A program made the position numbers and the translations under genes. From Fidelibacterota bacterium (lineage in GTDB: Bacteria; Fidelibacterota; UBA8477; JABMPR01), in contig JAIPJM010000002.1 of NCBI GenBank assembly GCA_021734255.1, positions 1 through 64,000 of the forward strand: DNA of 64,000 nucleotides. The letters are read 5' to 3'. Position 1 is the first letter of the stretch, and the number at the start of each line of letters is the position of its first letter. Shown piece by piece: positions 47,405 to 57,646 of the stretch. The notes under the pieces were generated by a model, which saw only the letters and a list, made by a program, of their open reading frames with translations, ran no database searches and was not told the origin of the DNA.

Positions 47405-48584
47405 CGACTGCGGCCCCTAATGCAGGTGCGTGTCTTAATTCAGAATTAATGATGAGGTCGTCCCTCAATCGATTGGTCTTGGTCAAGTATTCACCCTTGA
47501 TCGCCTGGGGAAGATCGGAAGCATGGATCATACGCCCCAGCTTCTCATTAACAGGATCATTCAACAGTGAATCAAATTTCTTAAATTCCCAGATATCTCC
47601 CAGTCGTTGTCCAATAACGATCCGTTCGAAGACCTTGCCGAGGTGATCATGCTCCGTCTCAAGGACGCGTTTTTTATCCAGAAAATGAGTTTCCGGTGCA
47701 CCAACCGCCAGGGTTCGGATCCTATGGTAGAGGAGGTCGGCCAGGGCCTGAGCTGTTTCTTCTACGATCTCCGCCGCGGCTTCCTCACCCCCCAATGCTC
47801 GTTCAAATATCTGCCAGGGGTAAACTTCATTCAACTGAAGTTGCTCCTGGGTAGTCCCCGTCAGGTGTGCATAGCGCGTCTGGATTCCTTTTGCTGAGAG
47901 AAGGTTCTCATAGGTCTCTTTTTCGGTGGCCTTCATTTCCCAGGTTTTACCTATCCATTGTTTGCATTCATCAAAGGGAACAATCGCTTTATCCAGGAGC
48001 ATGGCATCTGCGATACCAGTCCCACCACCGAAGTAGTACGCAGAGTTAACACCACGCATGCCACCATGGTCCCCCCAGCGTTCGCCCAAGCCACAATAAT
48101 CAGCATCACTACCAATGGCGTGAATTCTGTTCAGGTTCTTAAAGCCTTCTTTTTTCAGTTGCTTCTCAAGTTGGCCCAGAAACTGAGGCATTCGTGGTCC
48201 ATTTGCCATGGCGGAAATGCCCCGTTTATCTTTGGTCTTCAATCCGGGCAAGCCCACTCCAATAATGACTTCATTTCCATTGCTTCCATTCAGAATGGTC
48301 TTAATGGCTTTGGTGAAGCTATCAAGAACAGCTTTTTCCTGTTGAGCTTCAGTCTTGGTTTGCTCTATCTTCCCACCGGCATTGTGTTCCTTGATCTGCC
48401 TGGAAAGAACAATAGGTTTGAAACTAGATCGGTAATGATCAGAGCTCTCATACGTGACTTCGATAAATGGTTTAAGAGCAACAAACCGCATCGGGTTTGT
48501 AAGGATGTCCACCTTGTGGACAAGAACTTTGGATGCTCCCCCATCTATTCCAATGAGAGTAATATCATCCATGTGATACCTCAT
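47376..48584 (-). CDS. ASKHA-fold sugar kinase-like protein (BadF/ROK-like)
   Basis: LIGIDGGASKVLVHKVD; VIIGVGLPGL; IGSDADYCGLGERWG; YYFGGGTGIADAM. Confidence 0.75.
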   Translation of the reverse strand: MRYHMDDITLIGIDGGASKVLVHKVDILTNPMRFVALKPFIEVTYESSDHYRSSFKPIVLSRQIKEHNAGGKIEQTKTEAQQEKAVLDSFTKAIKTILNGSNGNEVIIGVGLPGLKTKDKRGISAMANGPRMPQFLGQLEKQLKKEGFKNLNRIHAIGSDADYCGLGERWGDHGGMRGVNSAYYFGGGTGIADAMLLDKAIVPFDECKQWIGKTWEMKATEKETYENLLSAKGIQTRYAHLTGTTQEQLQLNEVYPWQIFERALGGEEAAAEIVEETAQALADLLYHRIRTLAVGAPETHFLDKKRVLETEHDHLGKVFERIVIGQRLGDIWEFKKFDSLLNDPVNEKLGRMIHASDLPQAIKGEYLTKTNRLRDDLIINSELRHAPALGAAVDAYLEWIEQ

Positions 48585-50100
48585 TCATTATTTGACGTCT
48601 GATGATGGCCTCGCGGCGCATCTCATCCTTGGCGTTATTATTTCTATCAACTGTTACCTGGTCAATATTATGATCGGTTCCCCCACCATGGCGGATCACT
48701 TTGTAGACTGGGTCCCATACGCGACCGATCCGATGATGCTCACTCATCCGGGAAACAAATTCATAATCTTCACCATAATTGCGAGCAAAGGGAGTGGTGT
48801 TCATATCGAGATATCCAAGGTCTCTGGCTAACTCCACGTAGAAGGAACGCGGCGCTCCAGCACCGTTGATCCTCAAGAGATTGTTTCTGCCATTTTCCTC
48901 AGTCCATTCATCATGGGTTACAACCGGAATGGACTCCATGCGGTGGATTTCTCCAGTTTTTTCGTCCTTTTCATAGACTTCGTACGATCCGATCACCATC
49001 CCGATCTTCTGGTCAGCTTCAAATACCTTCGCGATAGCTTCTACAGCACCAACAGTGAGTTGGTCATCTGAATCCAACTGGACATAGAATTTGCCTCGGG
49101 CTTTCTTTAAGCCAGAATTAATACAGAGACCAATATTGTTGATATCAAGAATGATCAACTGTACCTCAGGTTTATCTGCTTCATACAACTCACCACCAGG
49201 TAAGTATTTCTGAACGGCGGGAACGGTTGGATCGGCTTCCCCACCGTTGACGACAACGATAACCTCCACGTCTTTCACCGTCTGAGACAGCACGGATTCG
49301 ATCGCATCACCAATAAACTCAGGTCGATTGTTCACAGGAATGATCACACTGGCTGTCAGCTCGTAATCCTTATCTGCATAGGGAACAGCGGAATAGAATT
49401 CACCAGGAGCGAGATAAGCGTTTATCCGTTTTAAATGACTACTCACAATGGCTTCACATTCCAACTGGGAATCTTTGCTTGCCATAAGATAATCAAAAAC
49501 ATTCTGCCCATCCTTTGCGCTATAGACCTTATACGGGGATCCTGCATAGCGATTGGCAATGTGGACAAGCTCTCCAACTTCACTCAGTCGTAAACGGAGC
49601 TCGTAGAAGAAATGCTGTTTTGTGGTCTCATCTAAAGGGAGTACCTGTCGTGCTTTTTCTAGATTAATGAGCCAGACCTTACCATAATCGGTATTATCTC
49701 TTACCCGACCCAGGTGGTGATCAAGCAGGTGCTCATCATGACGTGTACCGTTATCATCTACTTCATAGTCTGCGTAGATCATGGACCAATCGCTTGAGAC
49801 CTCCGCAACCAGCTCATATAGATCCCGGGCACTTTGTTTAAATTCCACCTTGTTGGCTCGCCCATCTACCAGGAGAACTGAATCCCCTTCGGAATTTTGA
49901 ATTTTTTCACTAAATGTTGTCGCAGTCAGGTCATCAGGATCGATGGTGTCAATCTGGGACTCTGGAAAAGACTTTTGAAAGTTCGTCACACCGTGGTCTT
50001 TGTCACCACTGATCATTAGGATATTCAAGATTGGAACTCCTTCAGCACACATAATCAAGGAAGCGTCGACATAGCTCTTCATCAGAGGCAACACTTCCAT
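48565..50100 (-). CDS. Family 2 glycosyltransferase with long N-terminal extension
   Basis: TASVIIPVNNRPEFIGDAIESVLSQTVKDVEVIVVVNGG; YVQLDSDDQLTVGAVEAIAKVFE. Confidence 0.88.
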   Translation of the reverse strand: MEVLPLMKSYVDASLIMCAEGVPILNILMISGDKDHGVTNFQKSFPESQIDTIDPDDLTATTFSEKIQNSEGDSVLLVDGRANKVEFKQSARDLYELVAEVSSDWSMIYADYEVDDNGTRHDEHLLDHHLGRVRDNTDYGKVWLINLEKARQVLPLDETTKQHFFYELRLRLSEVGELVHIANRYAGSPYKVYSAKDGQNVFDYLMASKDSQLECEAIVSSHLKRINAYLAPGEFYSAVPYADKDYELTASVIIPVNNRPEFIGDAIESVLSQTVKDVEVIVVVNGGEADPTVPAVQKYLPGGELYEADKPEVQLIILDINNIGLCINSGLKKARGKFYVQLDSDDQLTVGAVEAIAKVFEADQKIGMVIGSYEVYEKDEKTGEIHRMESIPVVTHDEWTEENGRNNLLRINGAGAPRSFYVELARDLGYLDMNTTPFARNYGEDYEFVSRMSEHHRIGRVWDPVYKVIRHGGGTDHNIDQVTVDRNNNAKDEMRREAIIRRQIMNEVSHG

Positions 50101-50228
50101 AGCTCTGATGTAGCGATGGAGTTAATAAATATTTAAGGAAATTCAACTCTTTTTTGTTGATATGGGGTAATCGGGTATCTCTCTCATGTTTTTCTTCACA
50201 AGGTGAGGAACCTTTTCTTAATATTGAG

Positions 50229-51311
50229 TTAATCGATCAGATGGATTCTTTGCACACGCCTGGAGATGCCGCAGCAGACCTCGTACGGTATGGTACCCAG
50301 ACGGTCAGCCACATCAGCTATGCTCACGGGACGCTTATCACCACCCAGCACGGTAAAATAAGTGCCTGGCTCAATGCGTTTATGCCCCAGGTCGATCATA
50401 ATGTGATCCATGGTTACGGTACCCACCACTGGAAATTCTTCATCATTCAGTGAGACGGACCCATTATTCGTGAGTAAACGATTGTAGCCATCCGCGTAGC
50501 CAATTCTCAGTGTGCCGATATTGGTGTCCCGGTCGGCATGCCATTTCTCAGCATAACTGACAGGCTCTCCGGCTTTGACCTGGTCTACGCGTACCAGCGG
50601 AGCGATCACCTGCATTGCCGGTCTTAATGCTGCCTGGTGGCTACCTCCGGGAGACGTATCGTAGCCGTACAATCCGATTCCGAGGCGCATGGCATCATAA
50701 GTATTAAAATCATCATGCAGCATGGCGGCACTGTTTGACATGTGGACTAAACCACGAAAGCCAAGCGTACGAATATCGCTGACAAAGGATTCAAATAAAG
50801 CACGCTGCTTTTCGAATTGCCTGTGAGAGGCGGTGTCTGACGATGAGAAGTGACTATAAACACCAACGATATTCAGGTTTGAGTATTTGTTCTTTATTAG
50901 GAGCCGTGCTTCCTCGGGACTGACTCCCAACCGATTCATCCCAGTATTCACATTGAGGTGAACATCAATGGTCTTTCCAGTATTGCCTAGTGCTTCTGCA
51001 TGTTCCATCGAGACAAGGGTGAGAATGGCCCGCTCCGGCAACTGGTCTAGCTCTGAAGTAAAAACCCGTGAAAAAATAAGTGTAGATACAGCCGGTAAGC
51101 TGGCAGCCAGTTCCCGGGCTTCCTGAAGAGTAGCGACTGCAAAGAGGTCAACCTCTTCCAGTTCATGTAAGTGCTTACTTACTTCAAGTGCACCGTGGCC
51201 ATAAGCATTCGCTTTGACAACAGGGATGATCTTGCTCTTCCCCATGCGTTCTTTAAAAAATTGGTAGTTGCTGCTGATCGCTTTAAGCGAGACCTGACAG
51301 ATGGCTTCCAT
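50229..51311 (-). CDS. alr: Alanine racemase
   Basis: VVKANAYGHGALEVSKHL; HLNVNTGMNRLGV; MRLGIGLYGYDTS; start placed at 51311 because a terminator lies at 51334-51361. Confidence 0.95.
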   Translation of the reverse strand: MEAICQVSLKAISSNYQFFKERMGKSKIIPVVKANAYGHGALEVSKHLHELEEVDLFAVATLQEARELAASLPAVSTLIFSRVFTSELDQLPERAILTLVSMEHAEALGNTGKTIDVHLNVNTGMNRLGVSPEEARLLIKNKYSNLNIVGVYSHFSSSDTASHRQFEKQRALFESFVSDIRTLGFRGLVHMSNSAAMLHDDFNTYDAMRLGIGLYGYDTSPGGSHQAALRPAMQVIAPLVRVDQVKAGEPVSYAEKWHADRDTNIGTLRIGYADGYNRLLTNNGSVSLNDEEFPVVGTVTMDHIMIDLGHKRIEPGTYFTVLGGDKRPVSIADVADRLGTIPYEVCCGISRRVQRIHLID

Positions 51312-51333
51312 ATCCCAACTCCAGATAGAAAAA

Positions 51334-51361
51334 GGGCGTGAAAAAATCACGCCCTTTTTTT
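51334..51361. terminator. Bidirectional-looking terminator between hup and alr
   Basis: GGGCGTGA-AAAAA-TCACGCCC perfect 8-bp stem flanked by A/T tracts on both sides. Confidence 0.85.
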
Positions 51362-51382
51362 ATTGATGTACAAGCAAGGTGT

Positions 51383-51655
51383 TTAGTTAACGGAGTCTTT
51401 TAAACCCTTACCAGCTTTAAAACGAGGAACGTTCATTGCAGGTACATTGATCGGCTCACCCGTACGTGGGTTCCGAGCAACTCTAGCTGCACGAGCTGAT
51501 ACGTCGAAAGTTCCGAAGCCTACTAGAGCAAGTTTGTTGCCAGATTTCAGGGAATTAGTAACAGCGCCTGTAAAAGCACCAAGTGCTTTCTCAGCCTCCA
51601 CTTTTGTAATTCCTGCATCGGCTGCCATCTTTGCAATTAATTCAGCTTTGTTCAT
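51383..51655 (-). CDS. hup: HU-family DNA-binding protein
   Basis: MNKAELIAKMAADAGITKVEAEKALGAF...GFGTFDVSARAARVARNPRTGEPINVPAMNVPRFKAGKGLKDSV. Confidence 0.95.
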   Translation of the reverse strand: MNKAELIAKMAADAGITKVEAEKALGAFTGAVTNSLKSGNKLALVGFGTFDVSARAARVARNPRTGEPINVPAMNVPRFKAGKGLKDSVN

Positions 51656-51826
51656 TGGTGTTTCCTCCTTGTTGTTTTCTTAAAAGAATTTTTCCTGCAT
51701 ATAGTTACTCGAGTCTATTCTCATGAGAATGTCTCAAGTCGGTGCAAACCCTTATCCATCTTAGGATAACGTTAAAAAGGTAAGGGGTCAGTTTTGAAAG
51801 TCAAGCAGTTATTCCGCTCAAGCAAT

Positions 51827-52285
51827 TCAGGCTTTTTTCAATAAAAATTGCTTCAGATCGTCAAAATTTTCGAATACTTCAGTTGTACATCCAATGATCC
51901 AGGAGGGAACCTGAGCAATGGGCATACCCAAAACAAGATAAACGGGCATTTTATGTTCGTAGGCAAGCGTAAGCTCACCATGCGTGCCTCCTCCCTGCTT
52001 GACATGGGAATCCCAGAGACAAATAATTCTGTCACATTTTTTCAGGAGTTGGTGAATATCCCGGTCCATTATTTTTTTCATAACAGGCATAAACCTATTA
52101 ATATCAGTACTTTTCCACTGACGAAAATTGTCTTTTTCTTCTGCGGTAAGGAGGTCCTGCTCGTGCACTGATGGATCGAACACATCCCAGGATAGATTGA
52201 CATTCAGAAAGGTTGTGAGGTCTCTTCTCCAGGCTGTGCCCCCATCAGGAGCCGCTTCAATAGCACCAGCCAGGTATACTCTCAA
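51827..52285 (-). CDS. Nucleoside 2-deoxyribosyltransferase-like protein
   Basis: MRVYLAGAIEAAPDGGTAWRRDL...RDIHQLLKKCDRIICLWDSHVKQGGGTHGELTLAYEHKMPVYLV. Confidence 0.8.
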   Translation of the reverse strand: MRVYLAGAIEAAPDGGTAWRRDLTTFLNVNLSWDVFDPSVHEQDLLTAEEKDNFRQWKSTDINRFMPVMKKIMDRDIHQLLKKCDRIICLWDSHVKQGGGTHGELTLAYEHKMPVYLVLGMPIAQVPSWIIGCTTEVFENFDDLKQFLLKKA

Positions 52286-53040
52286 TTATCACCATCCAGG
52301 TGAAAGAATGCAGCTGAGACCCAGATCAGGAAGACGGTTTCGATCAGGCTAATGAGCAGAAATCCATAATCGATCATTCCATTAAGAAATGCAATATCAA
52401 GTCCGGTCAGCCAATTGTAGGGTGACAAATAGAAGGCGATATTGGGAATTTTGGCCAAAGGTCCACCCCTGACCAGGAACATCCCACTGATCATCATTAT
52501 AGGTAAAAAACCGATATAGAGCAGCTTGCTCAAGCTTTCCACATGTTTTACAAAGAGACCGATGATCTTGCTTAAGGCGACGATCTGGAACGCACCCAGG
52601 AGCAAGAACAGGATACTTGCCTGATAATTGATCTGTGAAAGCGACATCTCTGTCAGGAAGATCAGAATGGCCCAGACCACAAGTAAGTGTATAAATCCCT
52701 TGCCCAGACTGATGATGGCCTGTGCGATAAAGAATGACGGCTGCCTGTGAAAACGACCCATCTCGTAGATACTTGCCATCCGGTTATGATTCTTTGCTTC
52801 CCAATAGAATCTGGCGGTAGATTCGTAAAGTGTGATAAGCAGTGTGAGCAGCAGTGAGTCCAGAACAAGTGCTGGCGTAATTTTGCTCATCTCAACCGGA
52901 TTCAGTAAAGATTTATAGGGGAGGAAAAACATAAAAAAGAAGATCAGCCCGGTCAGAATCGGCATGAGACCAACGGTAAAGAACTGTCTCCGATAGATAA
53001 TGGATTCACGATGCCAGAGTGCAGCAAATATATTATTCAT
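52282..53040 (-). CDS. ABC-2 type transporter permease
   Basis: Six-TM-like profile; 8-bp overlap with an ABC ATPase gene. Confidence 0.8.
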   Translation of the reverse strand: MNNIFAALWHRESIIYRRQFFTVGLMPILTGLIFFFMFFLPYKSLLNPVEMSKITPALVLDSLLLTLLITLYESTARFYWEAKNHNRMASIYEMGRFHRQPSFFIAQAIISLGKGFIHLLVVWAILIFLTEMSLSQINYQASILFLLLGAFQIVALSKIIGLFVKHVESLSKLLYIGFLPIMMISGMFLVRGGPLAKIPNIAFYLSPYNWLTGLDIAFLNGMIDYGFLLISLIETVFLIWVSAAFFHLDGDN

Positions 53041-53959
53041 GGATCGCCTCCACCTTCACCATGCGCTTGAAGATATCTGCCAGCGTCGGTAATCTTGGTA
53101 CGGCTTCTGTTACCCTCCCATTGAACAGAGCGATGACAGTCTCCGAGTTCACGGAGCTTTCCATAACGATCTCATATTGATTCCCGCGAGCGCGGTACGA
53201 AATTATTCCTTCGGCTGCGTCCAGAATATTAATATCCTTTTCATCTGTCTCAGAGAGCGTGATGTCCAGGATTCGGTCTTCCTGCTCCGACTCCTTCAAC
53301 TCCTTGAGGGTACCATCTGCTACTAACCTTCCGTCATCCAGTATGGATATCCGATCAGCGATCTTTTCCACCTGATCGATATTACTGGAAACCAGGACAG
53401 TTGTGAATCTGAGCTTCTGTTCATGGAGGAAGGTTTCCATCAGTTCCTTACACTCCAGGTCCAATGATGCTGATGGCTCATCCAGCAAAAGAATGGATGG
53501 GTTATGGAGTACAGCTCTGATGAATTCCATTTTACGCCGTGTCCCATGGCTGACCTCTGATGGAAAGGCATGGAGTTGGTCCACAACATTAAAGCGCGTG
53601 ACAAAACCAGAAATTCGGTTCAGGAGATCAGCTTGATCGATACCATGTAGCTTGCCTTGAAGCACCAGGTTTTCCAGCAGGGTCAGGGATTCTTCAAAGC
53701 GACTATCCTGAGCCATGTAACCGATCTGTTGCCTGATCTGATTCTGCCGAGCTCCCAGGTTCAGACCATTTATATAGCCTGAGCCCAGGCTGGGCGCACT
53801 GAGCGTAGCGATCACTCGAAGCAGGGTAGATTTACCCGAGCCAGTGGTACCGATTATGGCATGAATGTGACCTTTTTCAACGCCCAAAGTGACGTTATTT
53901 AAGGCCGTTTTATCACCATATTTCTTGATGATATTTCTGAGTGTGATCGAAACAGCCAT
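53033..53959 (-). CDS. ABC transporter ATP-binding protein
   Basis: IIGTTGSGKSTLLRV; VSHGTRRKMEFIRAVLHNPSILLLDEPSASLD. Confidence 0.93.
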   Translation of the reverse strand: MAVSITLRNIIKKYGDKTALNNVTLGVEKGHIHAIIGTTGSGKSTLLRVIATLSAPSLGSGYINGLNLGARQNQIRQQIGYMAQDSRFEESLTLLENLVLQGKLHGIDQADLLNRISGFVTRFNVVDQLHAFPSEVSHGTRRKMEFIRAVLHNPSILLLDEPSASLDLECKELMETFLHEQKLRFTTVLVSSNIDQVEKIADRISILDDGRLVADGTLKELKESEQEDRILDITLSETDEKDINILDAAEGIISYRARGNQYEIVMESSVNSETVIALFNGRVTEAVPRLPTLADIFKRMVKVEAIHE

Positions 53960-53988
53960 CCTTAGCTGATCTCCTTACCCCTTAACAA

Positions 53989-54840
53989 TTATTCTTCAAC
54001 AGGTGTCTTATTATCACCCTTGATCGTCCAAATAGTCAACAAGACGATCATCGATAGTAGTACCCAGATAGAAGCATAATAATAATTCTCGCCACCGTAA
54101 GTGATCAAATCTGTAAAGCGACCGATCAGTAGAGATATACGACCCATAACTGCAAATCCAAATGATGCGCCGAAGCTGATCATCAGGAAGTAGATACCAA
54201 CTCTGGTCACCTTGCCAAAATTTCCTGAATGCTCTTTGGAAAAGTAGAAATAAAGCAATCCTGATATGGTACCAACTAAGATGAGTATATTATTAAAGAT
54301 ACTTGCATCTGTAAGACTAAACCAGGGAAGCCCGACAAACGAGACCGCAGAGCCTTTGAGCTGTCCGAGTACATTCGAATTCAAAAATGCATAAGCCCTC
54401 AATCCTGCTGCCATACCTACTGTGTAGGCAATTCCCATTCTAGCGAGCCAGCTCCATTTGGAGACCACACTCAGAAGCATCATCACGCCCAGAATGAATG
54501 GAAGGATATAAATGAAATGCGGATGGGTTCCATGCCCCTTATCAATGCCACCATCAGGAAAAACAGTGGGTAAAATGAATCCAAATAGATTATAGATCCC
54601 ATACCAGGCTTTCATAAAGAAGCCTGAGATGGTTCCTTCTGGGACAGGCCACAATCTTCCAAATAGATTCGGCTGGATCTGGGTCCAGAAAAACATAGAC
54701 ATCCAATAACCGGCAGAAACACCGACAAAGACATGCTCGGCGATCTTATAGAATGGATTGTCCTTATACAGATAGGAGAATATGCCCAGGGTTAGGAAAA
54801 CCGCAACCCAAGCTCCAAATATTTCAGAACCGTTCATCAT
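53989..54840 (-). CDS. Uncharacterised multi-pass membrane protein (GlmL-like operon)
   Basis: Many hydrophobic segments; tight operon organisation. Confidence 0.75.
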   Translation of the reverse strand: MMNGSEIFGAWVAVFLTLGIFSYLYKDNPFYKIAEHVFVGVSAGYWMSMFFWTQIQPNLFGRLWPVPEGTISGFFMKAWYGIYNLFGFILPTVFPDGGIDKGHGTHPHFIYILPFILGVMMLLSVVSKWSWLARMGIAYTVGMAAGLRAYAFLNSNVLGQLKGSAVSFVGLPWFSLTDASIFNNILILVGTISGLLYFYFSKEHSGNFGKVTRVGIYFLMISFGASFGFAVMGRISLLIGRFTDLITYGGENYYYASIWVLLSMIVLLTIWTIKGDNKTPVEE

Positions 54841-54847
54841 TCACCTC

Positions 54848-55699
54848 CTAATATTTCTTGGAACGTCTACGTTCAACGAAGAACGAGATGTTTCCAAAAA
54901 TAATAAATGCAACAATAACAACATGTGCTACAGATTGGGCATCCATACCACTCGTCCCAATCCCAGGCTGGCCGATTAGTTTTTCATATTCGGCAGCGCC
55001 AGGCATACCACCAAGGATACCCTTGATCTGACCAGCTTGTACATATGGCATGACTTCATTCACCTGAATGGATGTCGTACCCGTACCCATAATGATTCCA
55101 GTTGGATCAGCTGCATACTGAACCCATTCAACGGTGCCAGGATATCCGGCTGAGGCAGAGAAGAGATAATCAAAATCGGCGACCTGATTGATACCATCCA
55201 TCATTGGAATATCATCGAGGAAATTTCCCCGAGCATCAACAGTGTAGACCTTCCGGAAATTACTAACCAGACCTTTGATCACAGCCTCATTCCCTGGCCT
55301 GAAGCCAAGGAGTACATAATCTTCTCCATAGGTCTTATTGTATTGATCTTCCGCGACCTGCTCAATGGCCTCCATGGCCATGAATTGACCATCTGGCCAT
55401 AGACATGTGATGTAGATTTTCACATCTTTTTCGAAAAGATGTCTCATAATGCCAACCGCCATTGGATGGATCTCAGGTTTGGTACTGGGACCATATTCAA
55501 AAGATACCAAGGCTTTGTCACCAGCTTCAAGTTTCTCCACTTCATCATAGATTGTTTGAGAAGACACAGTTGGTCTGATGGGCAAGCCCAGAGGGAAAAA
55601 CAATGGCATGATAACCACAAATGCAATCACAATAAAAATGTATCGTCTATCAAGACTACCGGCACGAACGATAAAATCTAAGAATTTTTCCATGATCAT
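54848..55699 (-). CDS. Uncharacterised protein with N- and C-terminal TM helices (GlmL-like operon)
   Basis: YIFIVIAFVVIMPLFFPLGLPI near the N-terminus; VAHVVIVAFIIFGNISFFVERRRSKKY at the C-terminus; central soluble domain. Confidence 0.75.
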   Translation of the reverse strand: MIMEKFLDFIVRAGSLDRRYIFIVIAFVVIMPLFFPLGLPIRPTVSSQTIYDEVEKLEAGDKALVSFEYGPSTKPEIHPMAVGIMRHLFEKDVKIYITCLWPDGQFMAMEAIEQVAEDQYNKTYGEDYVLLGFRPGNEAVIKGLVSNFRKVYTVDARGNFLDDIPMMDGINQVADFDYLFSASAGYPGTVEWVQYAADPTGIIMGTGTTSIQVNEVMPYVQAGQIKGILGGMPGAAEYEKLIGQPGIGTSGMDAQSVAHVVIVAFIIFGNISFFVERRRSKKY

Positions 55700-56724
55700 T
55701 CTCCGATATATGATTTTTCAATACCAAGGATGTAGCGAATGGAGGTGGCAAAAATACCAAGACCGATACCGATCATGATAGCCCGTGCTCCTGCTACATT
55801 GGGATTGTTATAGATCCAGTCCTGTAGAACTGGAAGATAAAATATTGCTGGTTGGTCTACAGGCCAGCCAGTGATAAAGCCAGCAATGGTGACAATAAGC
55901 AGTCCCCCACCCACAGCCGCCAATGTATAGGTCCTGTTCTTAAACCAGCTATTCACACCTGCACCAGCGCTTAGCACCAGGATGTACATGATAAACCATG
56001 CTGAAATATTGCCTCCAATAGGAACACGACCCAGCATGATAATGATACCAGAGATAAGCAGCAGAGTGGCTTCGAAGTTCCTGATCTTAAAAGCACGATA
56101 GGAAGCTGACGCAACAAAAAATGCTAATAGCGCAAACATGGTGGCCGAAAGTGGCGTGAATACAAATCTAAACATCCAATTAAAGAGGGAGCCCCTGGTG
56201 GATATATGAGAACCCCATTCAGTGGCACGCATATTCGCAGTTCCACCGGCAGCGTTGATCGCGGCGACTACCTTGTCAGCACCCCTTTTTGTAAAATAGG
56301 GTGCGTTAATTAAGTATGTATCACCTTCAGGCATGGCCAGAAGAATATTCTCTGCACTCTTTTCATCCAGATTGATCTCGCTGGCAAGGACTGTCGCTAC
56401 TTTTGCGGGGTCATCATACTGACTGATCTCAACATTGTAGGATCCAAGCATGAAAAAACCAGCTGTAAATGAAAATGTGAAGCCAACAATAGCAAGAGCA
56501 GCATATGGCCACCCCTTTTGCTGCTTCATGATCTTCATGGCTTGCAGCTTCAGCAAATTCAAAGCACCCAAAAAGATGGCAAAGCTAGCCAGGATATCGA
56601 ACCATTGGGTGGCATCATCATCAACGAATGATCGAATATTGGGTTCATCAACAAACCATCCAAAGAGCGTTATAAAGCCAATGGTGGCTGCGATGGCAAT
56701 TGGTAATTGTCTCTTCATGAACAT
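55696..56724 (-). CDS. Uncharacterised multi-pass membrane protein (GlmL-like operon)
   Basis: Several TM segments with a soluble loop; 4-nt overlap with the next gene. Confidence 0.75.
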   Translation of the reverse strand: MFMKRQLPIAIAATIGFITLFGWFVDEPNIRSFVDDDATQWFDILASFAIFLGALNLLKLQAMKIMKQQKGWPYAALAIVGFTFSFTAGFFMLGSYNVEISQYDDPAKVATVLASEINLDEKSAENILLAMPEGDTYLINAPYFTKRGADKVVAAINAAGGTANMRATEWGSHISTRGSLFNWMFRFVFTPLSATMFALLAFFVASASYRAFKIRNFEATLLLISGIIIMLGRVPIGGNISAWFIMYILVLSAGAGVNSWFKNRTYTLAAVGGGLLIVTIAGFITGWPVDQPAIFYLPVLQDWIYNNPNVAGARAIMIGIGLGIFATSIRYILGIEKSYIGE

Positions 56725-56734
56725 ATCAAACCTC

Positions 56735-57646
56735 CTATTGTACTGTCAGGTAACCCAGGATATCCCAGGAGATCCAGTTCAGATCATGAAAAACGTTCAT
56801 TATCGTTGCTATCAGCATGACAGCTACCGCCATTATCTTAAGTGTGTCCTGCCCCTTGACCCCACCAATTAACTCAGGCTCTTGAGACAAATACGCAGAC
56901 GCAGCAAAAAATTCTTCACCGATAAGGGTATAGTCACAAGCCGTGACGAAGAAGGGAATTTGTGAGGGAGATGCTGTTCCAGCTATCTGGATGGCGCCAA
57001 TGGAGTTACCCGTTTCAGCCAGCAGCAGTGATTCAGCATAGAATTTACCCATATACAGACAGGCGGCAGGCTCCTCGCGAAGCATGATCCCATTCACACC
57101 GGCCGCATAAGCAAACTGATCATCCGTCAGGTAATGGACCATGTCATTGTGGAAGAGGTCCGGGCGACCCTCTAATAAATAGGATTCTCGGCAAGATTCT
57201 CTGGCAGCTTTCATCACAATCGCCCTGGAAACAGGTACATTTAGGCTTGTCTCATAGCGAGCTGTCATCTTGGCAACATGACCAAGTACGACAACACCAG
57301 CGACAGTTTCAACCTGATCCATATCCATAATCCCAGGAACATACAGGACAGGTTTTCCCATTTCAGTGGATCGTCCAACAGCTTCTTCCACGGCCTTAAG
57401 GCCAGGAATTGTACGCAGGAAAATCTTCTCACCCCTCTTCGCCATGCGGGTTGAATATATTAACACACCCCCGACGATCAGAATGGACCAAAACATGACA
57501 GCGCGTTCCGCGACAAAATGTGGATGTCCCGCAAACCAATAAATCATGAATGGCACGAAGATCAAACCGGCAACAGACCAGAATTGTTTATCTTTCACTG
57601 TGCTTCTCCGTTTGCTTGTTGTTTTTTTCTTCCTCATATTGCTCAA
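56735..57646 (-). CDS. Uncharacterised membrane protein, DUF6754-like
   Basis: VLYVPGIMDMDQVETVAGVVVLGHVAKMTARYETSLNVPVSRAIVMKAARESCRESYLLEGR. Confidence 0.7.
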   Translation of the reverse strand: MSNMRKKKTTSKRRSTVKDKQFWSVAGLIFVPFMIYWFAGHPHFVAERAVMFWSILIVGGVLIYSTRMAKRGEKIFLRTIPGLKAVEEAVGRSTEMGKPVLYVPGIMDMDQVETVAGVVVLGHVAKMTARYETSLNVPVSRAIVMKAARESCRESYLLEGRPDLFHNDMVHYLTDDQFAYAAGVNGIMLREEPAACLYMGKFYAESLLLAETGNSIGAIQIAGTASPSQIPFFVTACDYTLIGEEFFAASAYLSQEPELIGGVKGQDTLKIMAVAVMLIATIMNVFHDLNWISWDILGYLTVQ

